A DNA stretch of 42,136 nucleotides from Sulfurovum sp. (GCA_020726085.1 DYTG01000002.1:1-42136), one strand, 5' to 3'. Positions 8,925 through 17,049 are shown, counted from the stretch's first letter. A program made the numbers and translations. Notes: generated by a model not told the origin, from the sequence alone.

Positions 8925-9416
8925 ATGAAAAAAATTTTCAATACGATGACTGGAGTTGTATTAGCGGGCGGTTTGCTTCATGCTTCACCTTACGATAGCA
9001 ACGACTTTGACGATGAGTTTAGACGCATGCAACACTACATCAATACTGTTTTTAATTCGCACTTCTCTTCTTCTTATCGTCATGGACTCTACCCCAAAGC
9101 AAACTTCTATGACAAAAACGATCAATATCTCTTAGAGTTTGAGTTGGCGGGAGTTGATAAAAACGATATTAATGTCTCAATTGTCAAGGATAATTTGCTT
9201 ACCGTCGAGGGCAATAAAAAACGAGAAATCAAAACCAACAATCGAACATCGTTTCAAGAAGAGATTTACTTTGGCAAATTTAAACGTGTCGTACAACTAC
9301 CCAAAAACTCTGATACGCAAAAGATTGATGTCAAACACACCAATGGGGTATTAACCGTAACCATACCCAAAAAAGCTCCCGAGATTGAGCAATCCAAAGT
9401 CTTGCCTATCAACTGA
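8925..9416 (+). CDS. Small heat-shock protein (Hsp20/alpha-crystallin) with signal peptide
   Basis: The 163-residue protein has a complete alpha-crystallin domain (about residues 60-155): YLLEFELAGVDKNDINVSI, then LLTVEGNKK, FKRVVQLPKN and the signature NGVLTVTIPK. Hsp20 proteins are ATP-independent holdases. Unusually, it begins MKKIFNTMTGVVLAGGLLHAS, with the charged start, hydrophobic core and A-S end of a Sec signal peptide, so export to the periplasm is predicted; most bacterial Hsp20s are cytoplasmic. The start follows CAAAGGAGTACACTT, a strong ribosome binding site. A short N-terminal region rich in Asp and aromatic residues separates the signal from the domain. It stands alone between a terminator and the ahpC promoter. 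Confidence 0.9.
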   Translation: MKKIFNTMTGVVLAGGLLHASPYDSNDFDDEFRRMQHYINTVFNSHFSSSYRHGLYPKANFYDKNDQYLLEFELAGVDKNDINVSIVKDNLLTVEGNKKREIKTNNRTSFQEEIYFGKFKRVVQLPKNSDTQKIDVKHTNGVLTVTIPKKAPEIEQSKVLPIN

Positions 9417-9468
9417 CCTCCTATCTTCACTCCTTCTGGAGATGGAAACTTTTTCACTGCACTTTAAA

Positions 9469-9501
9469 TTAAGAGTTATTTTATCTTAAATTGGTTATAA
9501 T
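9469..9501 (+). promoter_or_regulatory. ahpC promoter with possible Fur/PerR-type operator
   Basis: A TATAAT at 9496-9501 lies 36 bases before ahpC. Just upstream, TTAAGA (9469-9474) and TCTTAA (9484-9489) form an inverted repeat with a nine-base AT-rich spacer, overlapping the -35 region. This fits the AT-rich operators of Fur/PerR proteins and a Fur-family gene lies directly downstream of ahpC, but the match to a defined PerR box is inferred. Confidence 0.4.
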
Positions 9502-9537
9502 CTCTTTGTTAATAAAAATTATTACTAAGGAATAAAA

Positions 9538-10134
9538 ATGTTAGTGACAAAAAAAGCTCCAGATTTTACAGCAACCGCCGTATTGGCAAACGGTTCAATT
9601 GTAGAGAATTTTAATCTTTATGAAAATTTAGGCTCAAAGGGTGCGGTGCTCTTCTTCTATCCACTTGATTTTACTTTTGTATGCCCATCTGAAATTATTG
9701 CCTTTTCGCACAGAATTGAAGAGTTTGAATCAAGAGGTGTCAATGTTATTGGTTGTTCGGTTGATTCTCAATTTAGCCACTTTGCATGGAGAGAGACTCC
9801 TGTAGAAAAAGGCGGGATTGGCAAAATCAAATATCCACTTGTAGCCGATTTGAACAAACAAATCTCAAGAGATTACGATGTGCTTTTTGGTGAGTCTGTA
9901 GCCCTTAGAGGAAGCTTTTTGATTGATGCTGATGGTACTATTCGACACGCTGTAATCAATGATTTGCCACTAGGAAGAAACATCGATGAGATGATTAGAA
10001 TGGTTGATGCAATGCAATTTACCAACGAACACGGTGAAGTATGTGCTGCAGGTTGGCAAAAAGGCGATGAGGGCATGAAAGCCTCAACAGAGGGCGTAGC
10101 GGAGTATCTTGCTAAACACGAAAAAGATCTGTAA
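9538..10134 (+). CDS. ahpC: Typical 2-Cys peroxiredoxin (AhpC/TSA family)
   Basis: AhpC reduces hydrogen peroxide, organic peroxides and peroxynitrite. The 198-residue protein equals the family length. The peroxidatic cysteine is in the motif DFTFVCPSEI near residue 49, and the resolving cysteine is in HGEVCAAGW near residue 170, so it is a classical 2-Cys enzyme. Campylobacterota usually recharge it with thioredoxin rather than AhpF, and no ahpF is seen here. It has its own promoter, an AAGGAATAAAA ribosome site, and is followed by a hairpin and then a Fur-family regulator. Confidence 0.95.
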   Translation: MLVTKKAPDFTATAVLANGSIVENFNLYENLGSKGAVLFFYPLDFTFVCPSEIIAFSHRIEEFESRGVNVIGCSVDSQFSHFAWRETPVEKGGIGKIKYPLVADLNKQISRDYDVLFGESVALRGSFLIDADGTIRHAVINDLPLGRNIDEMIRMVDAMQFTNEHGEVCAAGWQKGDEGMKASTEGVAEYLAKHEKDL

Positions 10135-10145
10135 GATAGATTGCT

Positions 10146-10175
10146 TTTCCAATGCACACAACTTTGCATTGGAAA
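10146..10175 (+). repeat. Perfect 11-bp hairpin between ahpC and the Fur-family gene
   Basis: TTTCCAATGCA (10146-10156) and TGCATTGGAAA (10165-10175) are exact reverse complements around an eight-base loop. No T-run follows on either strand, so it is not a standard intrinsic terminator. It lies 11 bases after the ahpC stop and 12 bases before the regulator start, close enough to affect its ribosome binding site. It could be an mRNA-processing or stabilising hairpin that lets ahpC outpace the regulator, or a protein-binding site. Confidence 0.6.
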
Positions 10176-10187
10176 GTGGGAGAAACA

Positions 10188-10601
10188 ATGAAAGATTACG
10201 AAAGCCTACTTAAGACACATGGACTCAAAAGTACATTTCAACGAGTCAGTATCATAAAAGCCATTGATAAAGCAGGGCATATGAGCATTGATGATATTTA
10301 CAAAGAGATTGTTGTCTATCACTCCTCTATCTCGTTGGCTACGGTTTACAAAAATATATTAACAATGAAAGAACTGGGCTTGGTAGTCGAAGTTCCCATC
10401 GCCAATGCCAAATCCAAATATGAACTTATCAAAAACGACCATATTCACTTCATTTGTCAAAAATGCGGCAGTATTGAAGATAAACCAATCACCGCCAAAA
10501 TTCAACATTTTTTTGAAGAGTTGGTAGCTCAAGATGCGTTTAAACTTCTCTCTACTCAAAACAATCTCTACGGAATATGTCACCGTTGTCATACTTCCTA
10601 G
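10188..10601 (+). CDS. Fur-family metal-dependent repressor, probably PerR
   Basis: The 137-residue protein has the Fur winged helix (FQRVSIIKAIDKAGHMSIDDI then SLATVYKNI as the recognition-helix region) and a C-terminal dimerisation and metal domain with HIHFICQKCG and YGICHRCH, two CxxC pairs of the structural zinc site. The ATG at 10188 is chosen because GTGGGAGAAACA precedes it; upstream in-frame codons run through the hairpin. Position after ahpC favours a peroxide-sensing PerR role over iron-sensing Fur, but sequence alone does not separate them. It may control ahpC and itself. Confidence 0.85.
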   Translation: MKDYESLLKTHGLKSTFQRVSIIKAIDKAGHMSIDDIYKEIVVYHSSISLATVYKNILTMKELGLVVEVPIANAKSKYELIKNDHIHFICQKCGSIEDKPITAKIQHFFEELVAQDAFKLLSTQNNLYGICHRCHTS

Positions 10602-10614
10602 ACTTCTTCTTGCT

Positions 10615-13197
10615 TTAATAAAACTCCAATGGATTGTACTCTATATAGGTTGGTAGCGAATAGTTTGGCACATTGTCGTAACTAAATACCGAGTAGTACT
10701 TTCTTTTGTCAAGTGAGCCAAAATTGTCGTAGGTATAGGTATCTTTTCCTCCGTAAATTTTCACTCCATCGGAGAAGTTTTTAGGTACATGAAAGCTGTT
10801 GCGTACGACATAATAGCCTACTAAATCGTTGTGTTCAACTTCGTCCCATGTGAGCTTCACTAAGCCATTGACTTTGGTAATTTTGACATTTTGCACGGGG
10901 TCAAGAGGTTTTCGTCTTCGGTTGATATATTTGAGTTGAAGCTCTACATGGTTGTCCCATTTGAGTATTCTATCTTTTATTTTGTTATCGGGCGAAGTGG
11001 CTTTGATGGCAAGTTTGAGCGTTTTACCCTCTTTGTGTAGATTGCTTAGTGTCATTTTGGAGAGCGTATCAAATATAAAGTAGTTATCGTTTTTGAGAGT
11101 CAAATCACTTTCGGCTACCTCATAACCGATATACTCAATCTTATCACGATGCCTAATATCATCATAACTTGTGACACTATCAACCTCAATAAGCTCGACA
11201 TAGTAGCGTGTATCTCGATTTTTTTTGAAGCTGTTTTTGTTTTTGATTTTCAAAATAGCCGAGGTAATGATATGGGTCTCATACTGGGGCATAGCATCAA
11301 GATTGAACTCCATATAGCCATAAACCCTATCGCTATTGGCATCAAAACCACTCGTAAGAGATTCTGCAATCCCCTCTTTGGATATGCTAAGCATTCGATT
11401 GGGCGTTAGGGCAATACGACTCTCTTGAATGGTGTATTTAATATCAAGCATCGGACGATAGTGAATCCCTCCACCAAAGCGACCGTACCCCATATCAAAT
11501 TGCATGATTTGCGAATCCTCTCCATCGGGCAAAGTTTTGGGGCCATCGATGCGAAAATGTACCTTTTTTTTGGCAATTTGGGCTTGAAGCAGTTGGCATT
11601 CATGTTTGGAAAACTGCCAAACGTTCCAAATCCCTTGGGTGAGATTGTGTGATTCAATGGCATTTCCTACCGTGCCTGTCACTTTGGCGTGAATTACTTC
11701 ATCGTAATCTGTAATCTCCCCAAAGCTTTCGCTATCCAAAATAGAGGCATTCCACTCTCCGTATTTTTCTATTTTAGCACCCACACGATTCATAGGATAG
11801 AGATAGAGCTTAGCCGATTTGATGGTGGCGTGGTTGGATGGAATAGTATCCAAACCAAAACTAATCACGCTACAACATATCCCTTTGGCATGGCTAATAC
11901 CCGCAAAGAGTGAATTTTCACCAAAATGGGAACGATTTTGCTCTTTTGAATTCTCACCCAAATAGCCCGTTTCGCTCTTAGAAGCAAAGATAATCTTATA
12001 AAACTCATCATTTTCCAACCTCGTACGCACTTTGACGACGGGTGCAAAAGGGGATTTGTAACCGCTCTTTTTATTGACTGCACGTAGGGTATAAAAGTAG
12101 GGTGTAGCAGAGTTGAGATTGGAATCCTCATAATGTTTTTCGCCTACAATAGCGATACAAGTACGCTCATTGCACGCATCTTTGTCTTGTGTGCTTCGAT
12201 AGATTTCAAAATAAATGCCGTCTCGAATCTCGTAATCCCACGCAAGTGAGACACCGTTGAAAGTAACGTTATCAATTGTGAAATTATCCACTCGCTTGGG
12301 TGCATTGTGCGAATAGTTAATGACCTCTGAAAATACCATTTTAAGAGCTGGGATATTCTCTTTGATAGAGGAACTCATGCTTTTCATATAGTCTGGAATA
12401 TTTTTCGTACCCACCTCTACGACGGTTGCAATAATGCCTTTGGAGTAGTAGTACTCTCTCCCGCTTCCCGAAATAAGTGCTGCGGGCGGTTTGCCTCGAT
12501 GAATGCCATATCGTCGTCCTGTCACTTTGTGTATCTCGTCGTTCATATTGGCACACAAAACATTCATATCGGTTCCATCAATTTCGGCTTCATGTTTGAA
12601 TTTGTGTGCGGGAAAAAAGACGTTGCCTTGCGAGTGGTAATCAAAGGCGATAGTGATATTGGGATGAGTATCAACAAAGGCTTTGATAGCTTGGGTTTCG
12701 GCTTCTGAAAAAGGATGCTCTCCGCCGTAAACATTGGAGCTAGTACTGCTCTCTTTTTTGAATCCTATAGAGAAGTTGCGATTGAGATCAACTCCAATAG
12801 TGCCGTCGTGATTGGGGCGGCGGTTTTTACGCCAAAAAGAGAAGTGCTTCCTTGAGTACTCGTATCCATCAGGATTGAGACAAGGCACCATATAAATAGT
12901 GGCCTCATCAAGAGATTTTTCAAGTACGGGGTCAATGTGTTGATTTTTGGCGACAAATAACATAAAATCAAGGGCTAATTCATTGCCAATCCACTCTCTA
13001 GCGTGAATGCTTCCTGTGTAGAGCATGGCGGGTTTGGTATCGGCTTTGGAGACATTTTGAGACATTTTTGCTAAAACAATGTCTCTTTTTTCGTACGTTT
13101 GACCAATTTTGATGATTTCAATGAGATTGGGGTAGTTTTTTTGTAGATTGTAAAGCGTCTCTAGGCTCTCTTGATAGGAACGGTATTGATTTTTCAT
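10615..13197 (-). CDS. M14 zinc carboxypeptidase with fibronectin III and DNRLRE-like domains
   Basis: The 860-residue protein starts with an M14 carboxypeptidase domain (about residues 5-300). The zinc ligands are in GSIHAREWIGNE (HxxE) and FDYHSQGN, substrate-binding residues in NPDGYEYS and DLNRNF, and the catalytic Glu in TVVEVGTKN, so the enzyme looks active. It then has a fibronectin type III domain (about 310-405), two beta-rich DNRLRE-like regions (about 410-760) and a second fibronectin domain (about 770-855). M14 enzymes remove C-terminal residues from peptides. There is no recognisable Sec signal peptide (it begins MKNQYRSYQESLETLYNL), so cytoplasmic location or non-Sec export must be considered. 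It is downstream of and codirectional with two ATP-grasp genes, 196 bases away, with its own TAAAAT-like -10 box. Confidence 0.9.
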   Translation of the reverse strand: MKNQYRSYQESLETLYNLQKNYPNLIEIIKIGQTYEKRDIVLAKMSQNVSKADTKPAMLYTGSIHAREWIGNELALDFMLFVAKNQHIDPVLEKSLDEATIYMVPCLNPDGYEYSRKHFSFWRKNRRPNHDGTIGVDLNRNFSIGFKKESSTSSNVYGGEHPFSEAETQAIKAFVDTHPNITIAFDYHSQGNVFFPAHKFKHEAEIDGTDMNVLCANMNDEIHKVTGRRYGIHRGKPPAALISGSGREYYYSKGIIATVVEVGTKNIPDYMKSMSSSIKENIPALKMVFSEVINYSHNAPKRVDNFTIDNVTFNGVSLAWDYEIRDGIYFEIYRSTQDKDACNERTCIAIVGEKHYEDSNLNSATPYFYTLRAVNKKSGYKSPFAPVVKVRTRLENDEFYKIIFASKSETGYLGENSKEQNRSHFGENSLFAGISHAKGICCSVISFGLDTIPSNHATIKSAKLYLYPMNRVGAKIEKYGEWNASILDSESFGEITDYDEVIHAKVTGTVGNAIESHNLTQGIWNVWQFSKHECQLLQAQIAKKKVHFRIDGPKTLPDGEDSQIMQFDMGYGRFGGGIHYRPMLDIKYTIQESRIALTPNRMLSISKEGIAESLTSGFDANSDRVYGYMEFNLDAMPQYETHIITSAILKIKNKNSFKKNRDTRYYVELIEVDSVTSYDDIRHRDKIEYIGYEVAESDLTLKNDNYFIFDTLSKMTLSNLHKEGKTLKLAIKATSPDNKIKDRILKWDNHVELQLKYINRRRKPLDPVQNVKITKVNGLVKLTWDEVEHNDLVGYYVVRNSFHVPKNFSDGVKIYGGKDTYTYDNFGSLDKRKYYSVFSYDNVPNYSLPTYIEYNPLEFY

Positions 13198-13218
13198 TTT
13201 AATGTCCCATTTGTAAGT

Positions 13219-13233
13219 TTTGTGCGAATTTTA
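13219..13233 (-). promoter_or_regulatory. 15-bp motif upstream of the M14 gene, repeated upstream of the ATP-grasp operon
   Basis: On the minus strand it reads TAAAATTCGCACAAA, 22-36 bases before the M14 start. The same 15 bases occur at 15814-15828 in the same orientation relative to the ATP-grasp genes. TAAAAT could be a -10 box, giving the M14 gene its own promoter. Confidence 0.5.
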
Positions 13234-13393
13234 ACATATAGAAGATTACATTCAAGTGATTTTGAGCATCTGCGATGCAAATTGAGACTCAGGCAAGATA
13301 TTTTTTCTCTTTTGAAAGCGACGGTATTGCTTCGTATCTTGGAGGAGGTCAAAGCCTCATCTCCTGTTGGTTATAAAATTATGGTATCTTCCC

Positions 13394-14818
13394 TTATTCA
13401 AGTTGGCTTTTGAACTTTTGCCAATTTTTATTGAGTTTTTCTGCCGTCTTGTCGTTAAACCATCTGAAGTTCTCTTCGAGGGCTTGGCACTTATCTTCCA
13501 AATCTTCAATAAGTTCTATCATGGAGAATTTTTCATTGATTTTTGCAAGTTTTTTATTACCAATTCCTTTGATTTCAAGCAACATGGCGTTGATTTTATC
13601 TTCTGTGATAGTAATCTCCTCATCCTCAACCTCTTGGGTTTCATCATAAGCTACGGCATCGGCAAGTGTAATGGGTACTTTCATTGTATCTTTGTAGTTG
13701 TCTTGAAAATTCCACTTGCGACTTGGCCACTCTTCAAACTCTCTATCGGTAGTGACAAGCATAGGAAAGAGTTTATCAAGATGATGGAGATAAAACTCCC
13801 CGCCCTCTGAATCGATACGCTTTTGATTCATAAAAAACTCCGCATCGTAGCTAGGGTTGTAGCGTCCAAAGGTGATGTATCGCAATGTACGTAATATGGA
13901 GCTATCCATCTTACCCAACTCCTCCCAGTTATACATCGGTATGTGAGGAAGCGGGAAGAGACCGTTGCTAAATTTGTGCATCAAATATTGTCCTATCCAA
14001 TCTCGAATATAAGGAAACGCCGCAAATGCCGTGGCACACTCTAATATTCTATACTTGCCATCTTTACCTACGGCTATATCACATGCCCAATACTCAGCGT
14101 TGGCAGATTTGGAGACTTTGACGGCTAAATCAAGCAGCTCTTTGGGTACTTTTTGATAATCCATCGTACCACCTTGAGAGGTATTAGTCAGCCATGCTCC
14201 CTCAGGCGGTCGTCGCCAAAAGGCACACACAGGTTTATGACCAATAAGCATCACCCGTACATCGGCATCCATGGGTACAAAATCTTGTATATAGATAGGA
14301 TAGTATTTTTTCTTGGCGAGTAAATCTTTGGCTTCAGCAATGGAATCGACTTTATGCACAAAGTAGCCTCCGTAGTTGGATGGACCGTAGCTTTTTTTGA
14401 TAATCTTTGGATAGCTTGTCGTCTCAATAAACTCATTGGCTTTGTTTCTATCGTAAAAGATATAGGTTTTGGGTACAGGAATGTCGTATTTCCATGCAAA
14501 ACGGGTTACGTTCTCTTTGGATTTGTTGGCAAATTGAGTATCAAGCGAGGGAATAAATTGCACATTGGGCAACTCTTTGGCAATCTCTCGAAAGGTCTCA
14601 TACGCCGTTGCGGGAATGTTGCCGACTAAAATATCAATTTTTTTGCGTTTGACTTCATTGATGAAGCGTTGTTTATCGTTTTTCCAGTGATAAACCACGC
14701 TCTCAATCTTATCTGGCCATCCTTGAAAGTTGGAATGGTCAAAAAATCTCAATACATAATCAAGGTATAAAAATCCTATTTTTGGCAGTTTGGATTTGGT
14801 TATTGCTTTTTGAGTCAC
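13394..14818 (-). CDS. RimK-like ATP-grasp ligase with C-terminal helix-hairpin-helix
   Basis: ATP-grasp enzymes of the RimK type join an amino acid or amine to a carboxylate through an acyl-phosphate. The 474-residue protein has a pre-ATP-grasp domain (1-100), the ATP-binding lysine segment PKIIKKSYGPSNYGGYFVHK (about 133), YIQDFVPMDADVRVMLIGHK and the loop EGAWLTNTSQGGTM, and ACDIAVGKDGKYRILECATAF near residue 265, where the usual metal-binding E-x-N reads ECA. A C-terminal tail contains an acidic linker and a helix-hairpin-helix (IKGIGNKKLAKINEKF). The upstream ATP-grasp gene ends 15 bases before it. Substrate is unknown. RimK, CofF and MptN relatives add glutamate; that is family background, not shown here. 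Confidence 0.85.
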   Translation of the reverse strand: MTQKAITKSKLPKIGFLYLDYVLRFFDHSNFQGWPDKIESVVYHWKNDKQRFINEVKRKKIDILVGNIPATAYETFREIAKELPNVQFIPSLDTQFANKSKENVTRFAWKYDIPVPKTYIFYDRNKANEFIETTSYPKIIKKSYGPSNYGGYFVHKVDSIAEAKDLLAKKKYYPIYIQDFVPMDADVRVMLIGHKPVCAFWRRPPEGAWLTNTSQGGTMDYQKVPKELLDLAVKVSKSANAEYWACDIAVGKDGKYRILECATAFAAFPYIRDWIGQYLMHKFSNGLFPLPHIPMYNWEELGKMDSSILRTLRYITFGRYNPSYDAEFFMNQKRIDSEGGEFYLHHLDKLFPMLVTTDREFEEWPSRKWNFQDNYKDTMKVPITLADAVAYDETQEVEDEEITITEDKINAMLLEIKGIGNKKLAKINEKFSMIELIEDLEDKCQALEENFRWFNDKTAEKLNKNWQKFKSQLE

Positions 14819-14833
14819 GTCTTATTTCCTTTG

Positions 14834-15733
14834 TTATTTTTGTGTTTTTCTATCGATTAGCTCTACTATAGCGTCTATTTTTCTATCGTTAAAATCCAAT
14901 CCCATCTCCTCTTGAGCGGGGGTTGCAAAAGCGGGGATACCGTTTACCTCTAGTACTACATACTCTTGTTTTTCTTGGTCATAGATAATATCGACACCGC
15001 CAATATCAATCTTGCAAATTTCACACGCTTTTATAGCCAAATTGACCACTTCGTCATTAGGCTCTCTTAAAAATACGCTTCCACCGCTTGTGACATTGGT
15101 ACGCCAATCGCTACCCCCAGCTCTTCTACCGTAACATCCAATAAATTTGCCATCTACTATATCAACCCGAAAATCGGTTTTATCGTATTGGATAAATTTT
15201 TCAACATAAAAAAATCGCAAATCCATTTGATTAAGAAAAGGTATGAGCATATCAAGTGCTGATTCATCTTCGATTTTGGTAAGCCCTACCCCACCCCATC
15301 CATCGGTTGGTTTATAGATTATTTTGTCCCATTTTTTGATGATTTTTCTAAGCTTATCGCTATCATCACGGTGACACAATTTAAAATCAGCCGTCGCTAC
15401 ACCGTGATTTCTAAGCAAAAATGAGGTTTGGAACTTATCTTCCGTGAGTGCAAAGGCTTCATAAGAGTTAATCATAGGAATGACACGGTTGAGTGCTTGA
15501 TACAAAAAAACTTGGTATTGAGTCTGTTCACCCGCATTGTAGGAGAAAAAAAGATCCAGTTTATCAAGCTTGACATCATTGTGGATAATGTGACCGTTTT
15601 TGCCAATAGCATGTCTCAGATTAATATCCGTAATCGCCTTAATATCTCTCTCTTGTAATTTTTTAATAAGCTTCTCTTGAACCTTATCACCGCCACTATT
15701 TGAATAGATCCACATACCAATTTTGCGTGACAT
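14834..15733 (-). CDS. RimK-like ATP-grasp ligase
   Basis: This 299-residue protein has the same fold as its downstream neighbour but is a distinct family member. Visible elements are DKIIYKPTDGWGGVGLTKI (ATP-binding lysine and glycine loop, about 135-155), FRVDIVDGKFIGCYGRR (about 190), WRTNVTSGGSV, and YVVLEVNGIPAF (about 265), with the complete metal-binding E-x-N. It should therefore be an active carboxylate-amine ligase. It is the first gene of the minus-strand set and diverges from the M20 gene across a 206-base promoter region. Two different ligases in tandem suggest sequential additions to one product, or one ligase per end; this is inference. Confidence 0.87.
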   Translation of the reverse strand: MSRKIGMWIYSNSGGDKVQEKLIKKLQERDIKAITDINLRHAIGKNGHIIHNDVKLDKLDLFFSYNAGEQTQYQVFLYQALNRVIPMINSYEAFALTEDKFQTSFLLRNHGVATADFKLCHRDDSDKLRKIIKKWDKIIYKPTDGWGGVGLTKIEDESALDMLIPFLNQMDLRFFYVEKFIQYDKTDFRVDIVDGKFIGCYGRRAGGSDWRTNVTSGGSVFLREPNDEVVNLAIKACEICKIDIGGVDIIYDQEKQEYVVLEVNGIPAFATPAQEEMGLDFNDRKIDAIVELIDRKTQK

Positions 15734-15778
15734 ATATAACTCCTACTTGTAGTTAAAGGTTTTTGTTTCCTTTTTGTA

Positions 15779-15784
15779 ATTATA
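15779..15784 (-). promoter_or_regulatory. Candidate -10 box for the ATP-grasp operon
   Basis: TATAAT on the minus strand, 46 bases upstream of the first ATP-grasp start, in the divergent region. Confidence 0.5.
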
Positions 15785-15793
15785 GCTTTAAAG

Positions 15794-15831
15794 GTGTAAA
15801 ACTCTCGCTCTTCTTTGTGCGAATTTTACAC
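15794..15831. promoter_or_regulatory. Inverted repeat between divergent ATP-grasp and M20 promoters
   Basis: GTGTAAAA (15794-15801) and TTTTACAC (15824-15831) are exact reverse complements with a 22-base spacer, so their centres lie about 30 bp, near three helical turns, apart. The pair sits between the two candidate -10 boxes and the right half overlaps the 15-bp motif shared with the M14 upstream region. It could be an operator controlling both directions; no regulator gene is adjacent. Confidence 0.4.
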
Positions 15832-15873
15832 TTTTTGGCTATAAATTAGCATAGCCTATAGTTATCAAAATGT

Positions 15874-15879
15874 TATAAT
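15874..15879 (+). promoter_or_regulatory. Candidate -10 box for the M20 peptidase gene
   Basis: TATAAT (within TGTTATAATC) lies 61 bases before the M20 start; a second AT-rich element (GAGTAAAATAG) is closer to the gene. Confidence 0.45.
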
Positions 15880-15939
15880 CATTTCACATCATTTTTAGAG
15901 TAAAATAGCATTATTATTTTATTACAAAGGTGGTTTAAA

Positions 15940-17049
15940 ATGCAAAGGTTCGATTATACAAAATTGTCACAATTGATTGAGATTAACTCATGGACAAAAA
16001 ACAAAGTAGGGGTTGATCAAAACGGCACGATTATGGTTACATGGATGGAGTCGCTGGGGTTTGAAGTAGCACGTCACGCAAGAGAGGAGATTGGCGACCA
16101 TCTCCATTTTGTTTCACCCTCCAAAGAGGGCAAACGGTTGTTGCTTTTGGGGCATTTGGATACGGTTTTCCCACCTCAAAGCTTTGAAGGTTTTAGAGAA
16201 GATGAAGCGTGGATTTACGGTCCAGGGGTGTGCGATATGAAAGGGGGCAACATGATAGCCTTTCATGCACTTGAAAATTTGCATCATGAATTGGGAAGTC
16301 TTTACAATATCGATATGTTGCTTGTAAGCGATGAGGAGACGGGAAGCGACGATAGCAAACATCTCACAAGAGCGTTAGCCTCACGCTACGACTACTGCAT
16401 GGTCTTTGAGGCAGCGGGTATCCATGGGGAGGTAGTGGAAGCACGCAAAGGCGTAGGGACATTTTTTATTGATATTACAGGCAAAGCCGCACACGCAGGC
16501 AATCACTACATCGATGGGATTGATGCCAATGCCGAAGCAGCCTTAAAACTGCTAGAACTTAAAAAACTAACCGATCTTGCAAAAAGCACAACCGTCAATG
16601 TGGGCAAAATCGAAGGGGGAATTGGGGCTAATACCATCTCTCCTAGTGCCAAACTCACTTTTGAGCTTCGCTACACCTCTACCGATGAGCGTGATAGGGT
16701 ATTGCAACGGATAGACAAAATTGTAGCTACCTCTTACATAGAAGGGAGTGTTGCAACGCTAAGCGGAGGCATACAACGAGATGTCATGGAACCCAGCGAC
16801 AAACAAAGAGGATTTATTGCCAAAATCAATGAGCTTTGCAATATCAATTTACCAACAGAGAGAAGAGGCGGCGTAAGCGATGCCAATATCATCTCTTCCA
16901 GCGGTGTAGCCACACTCGATGGTTGGGGGCCTTTTGGCGATGGTGACCACACGATACACGAAAGAGCCTCAAAAGAGAGCTTTGATGAACGATTGCAATT
17001 GGTAACGGATATTTTACGACACTTTAGCCATGGAGCCTTTGAGCAATAA
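15940..17049 (+). CDS. M20-family metallopeptidase, carboxypeptidase G2 (glutamate carboxypeptidase)-like
   Basis: The 369-residue protein matches the M20 dizinc hydrolases, closest in pattern to carboxypeptidase G2, which releases C-terminal glutamate from folates and peptides. Metal and catalytic residues are visible in order: LLLGHLDTVFP (His, Asp), GPGVCDMKGG (bridging Asp), LLVSDEETGSDD (catalytic Glu and ligand), MVFEAAG (Glu), and FGDGDHTIHERA (His). The dimerisation domain with GKAAHAGNH lies near residues 185-290. There is no signal peptide, so it is cytoplasmic. The start follows AAAGGTGGTTTAAA. Divergence from two ATP-grasp ligases suggests it trims or recycles their product; glutamate as substrate is a guess from the family. 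Confidence 0.88.
   Translation: MQRFDYTKLSQLIEINSWTKNKVGVDQNGTIMVTWMESLGFEVARHAREEIGDHLHFVSPSKEGKRLLLLGHLDTVFPPQSFEGFREDEAWIYGPGVCDMKGGNMIAFHALENLHHELGSLYNIDMLLVSDEETGSDDSKHLTRALASRYDYCMVFEAAGIHGEVVEARKGVGTFFIDITGKAAHAGNHYIDGIDANAEAALKLLELKKLTDLAKSTTVNVGKIEGGIGANTISPSAKLTFELRYTSTDERDRVLQRIDKIVATSYIEGSVATLSGGIQRDVMEPSDKQRGFIAKINELCNINLPTERRGGVSDANIISSSGVATLDGWGPFGDGDHTIHERASKESFDERLQLVTDILRHFSHGAFEQ

Noticed and set aside
13320..13375. Hairpin-like sequence between the second ATP-grasp gene and the M14 gene as a terminator
   Set aside because: GGAGGAGG and CCTCATCTCC pair only imperfectly and no T-run follows on the minus strand.
13367..13810. Plus-strand open frame opposite the ATP-grasp C-terminus
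   Set aside because: It is a shadow of the AT-rich coding strand; the Phe/Leu-rich product has no recognised family.
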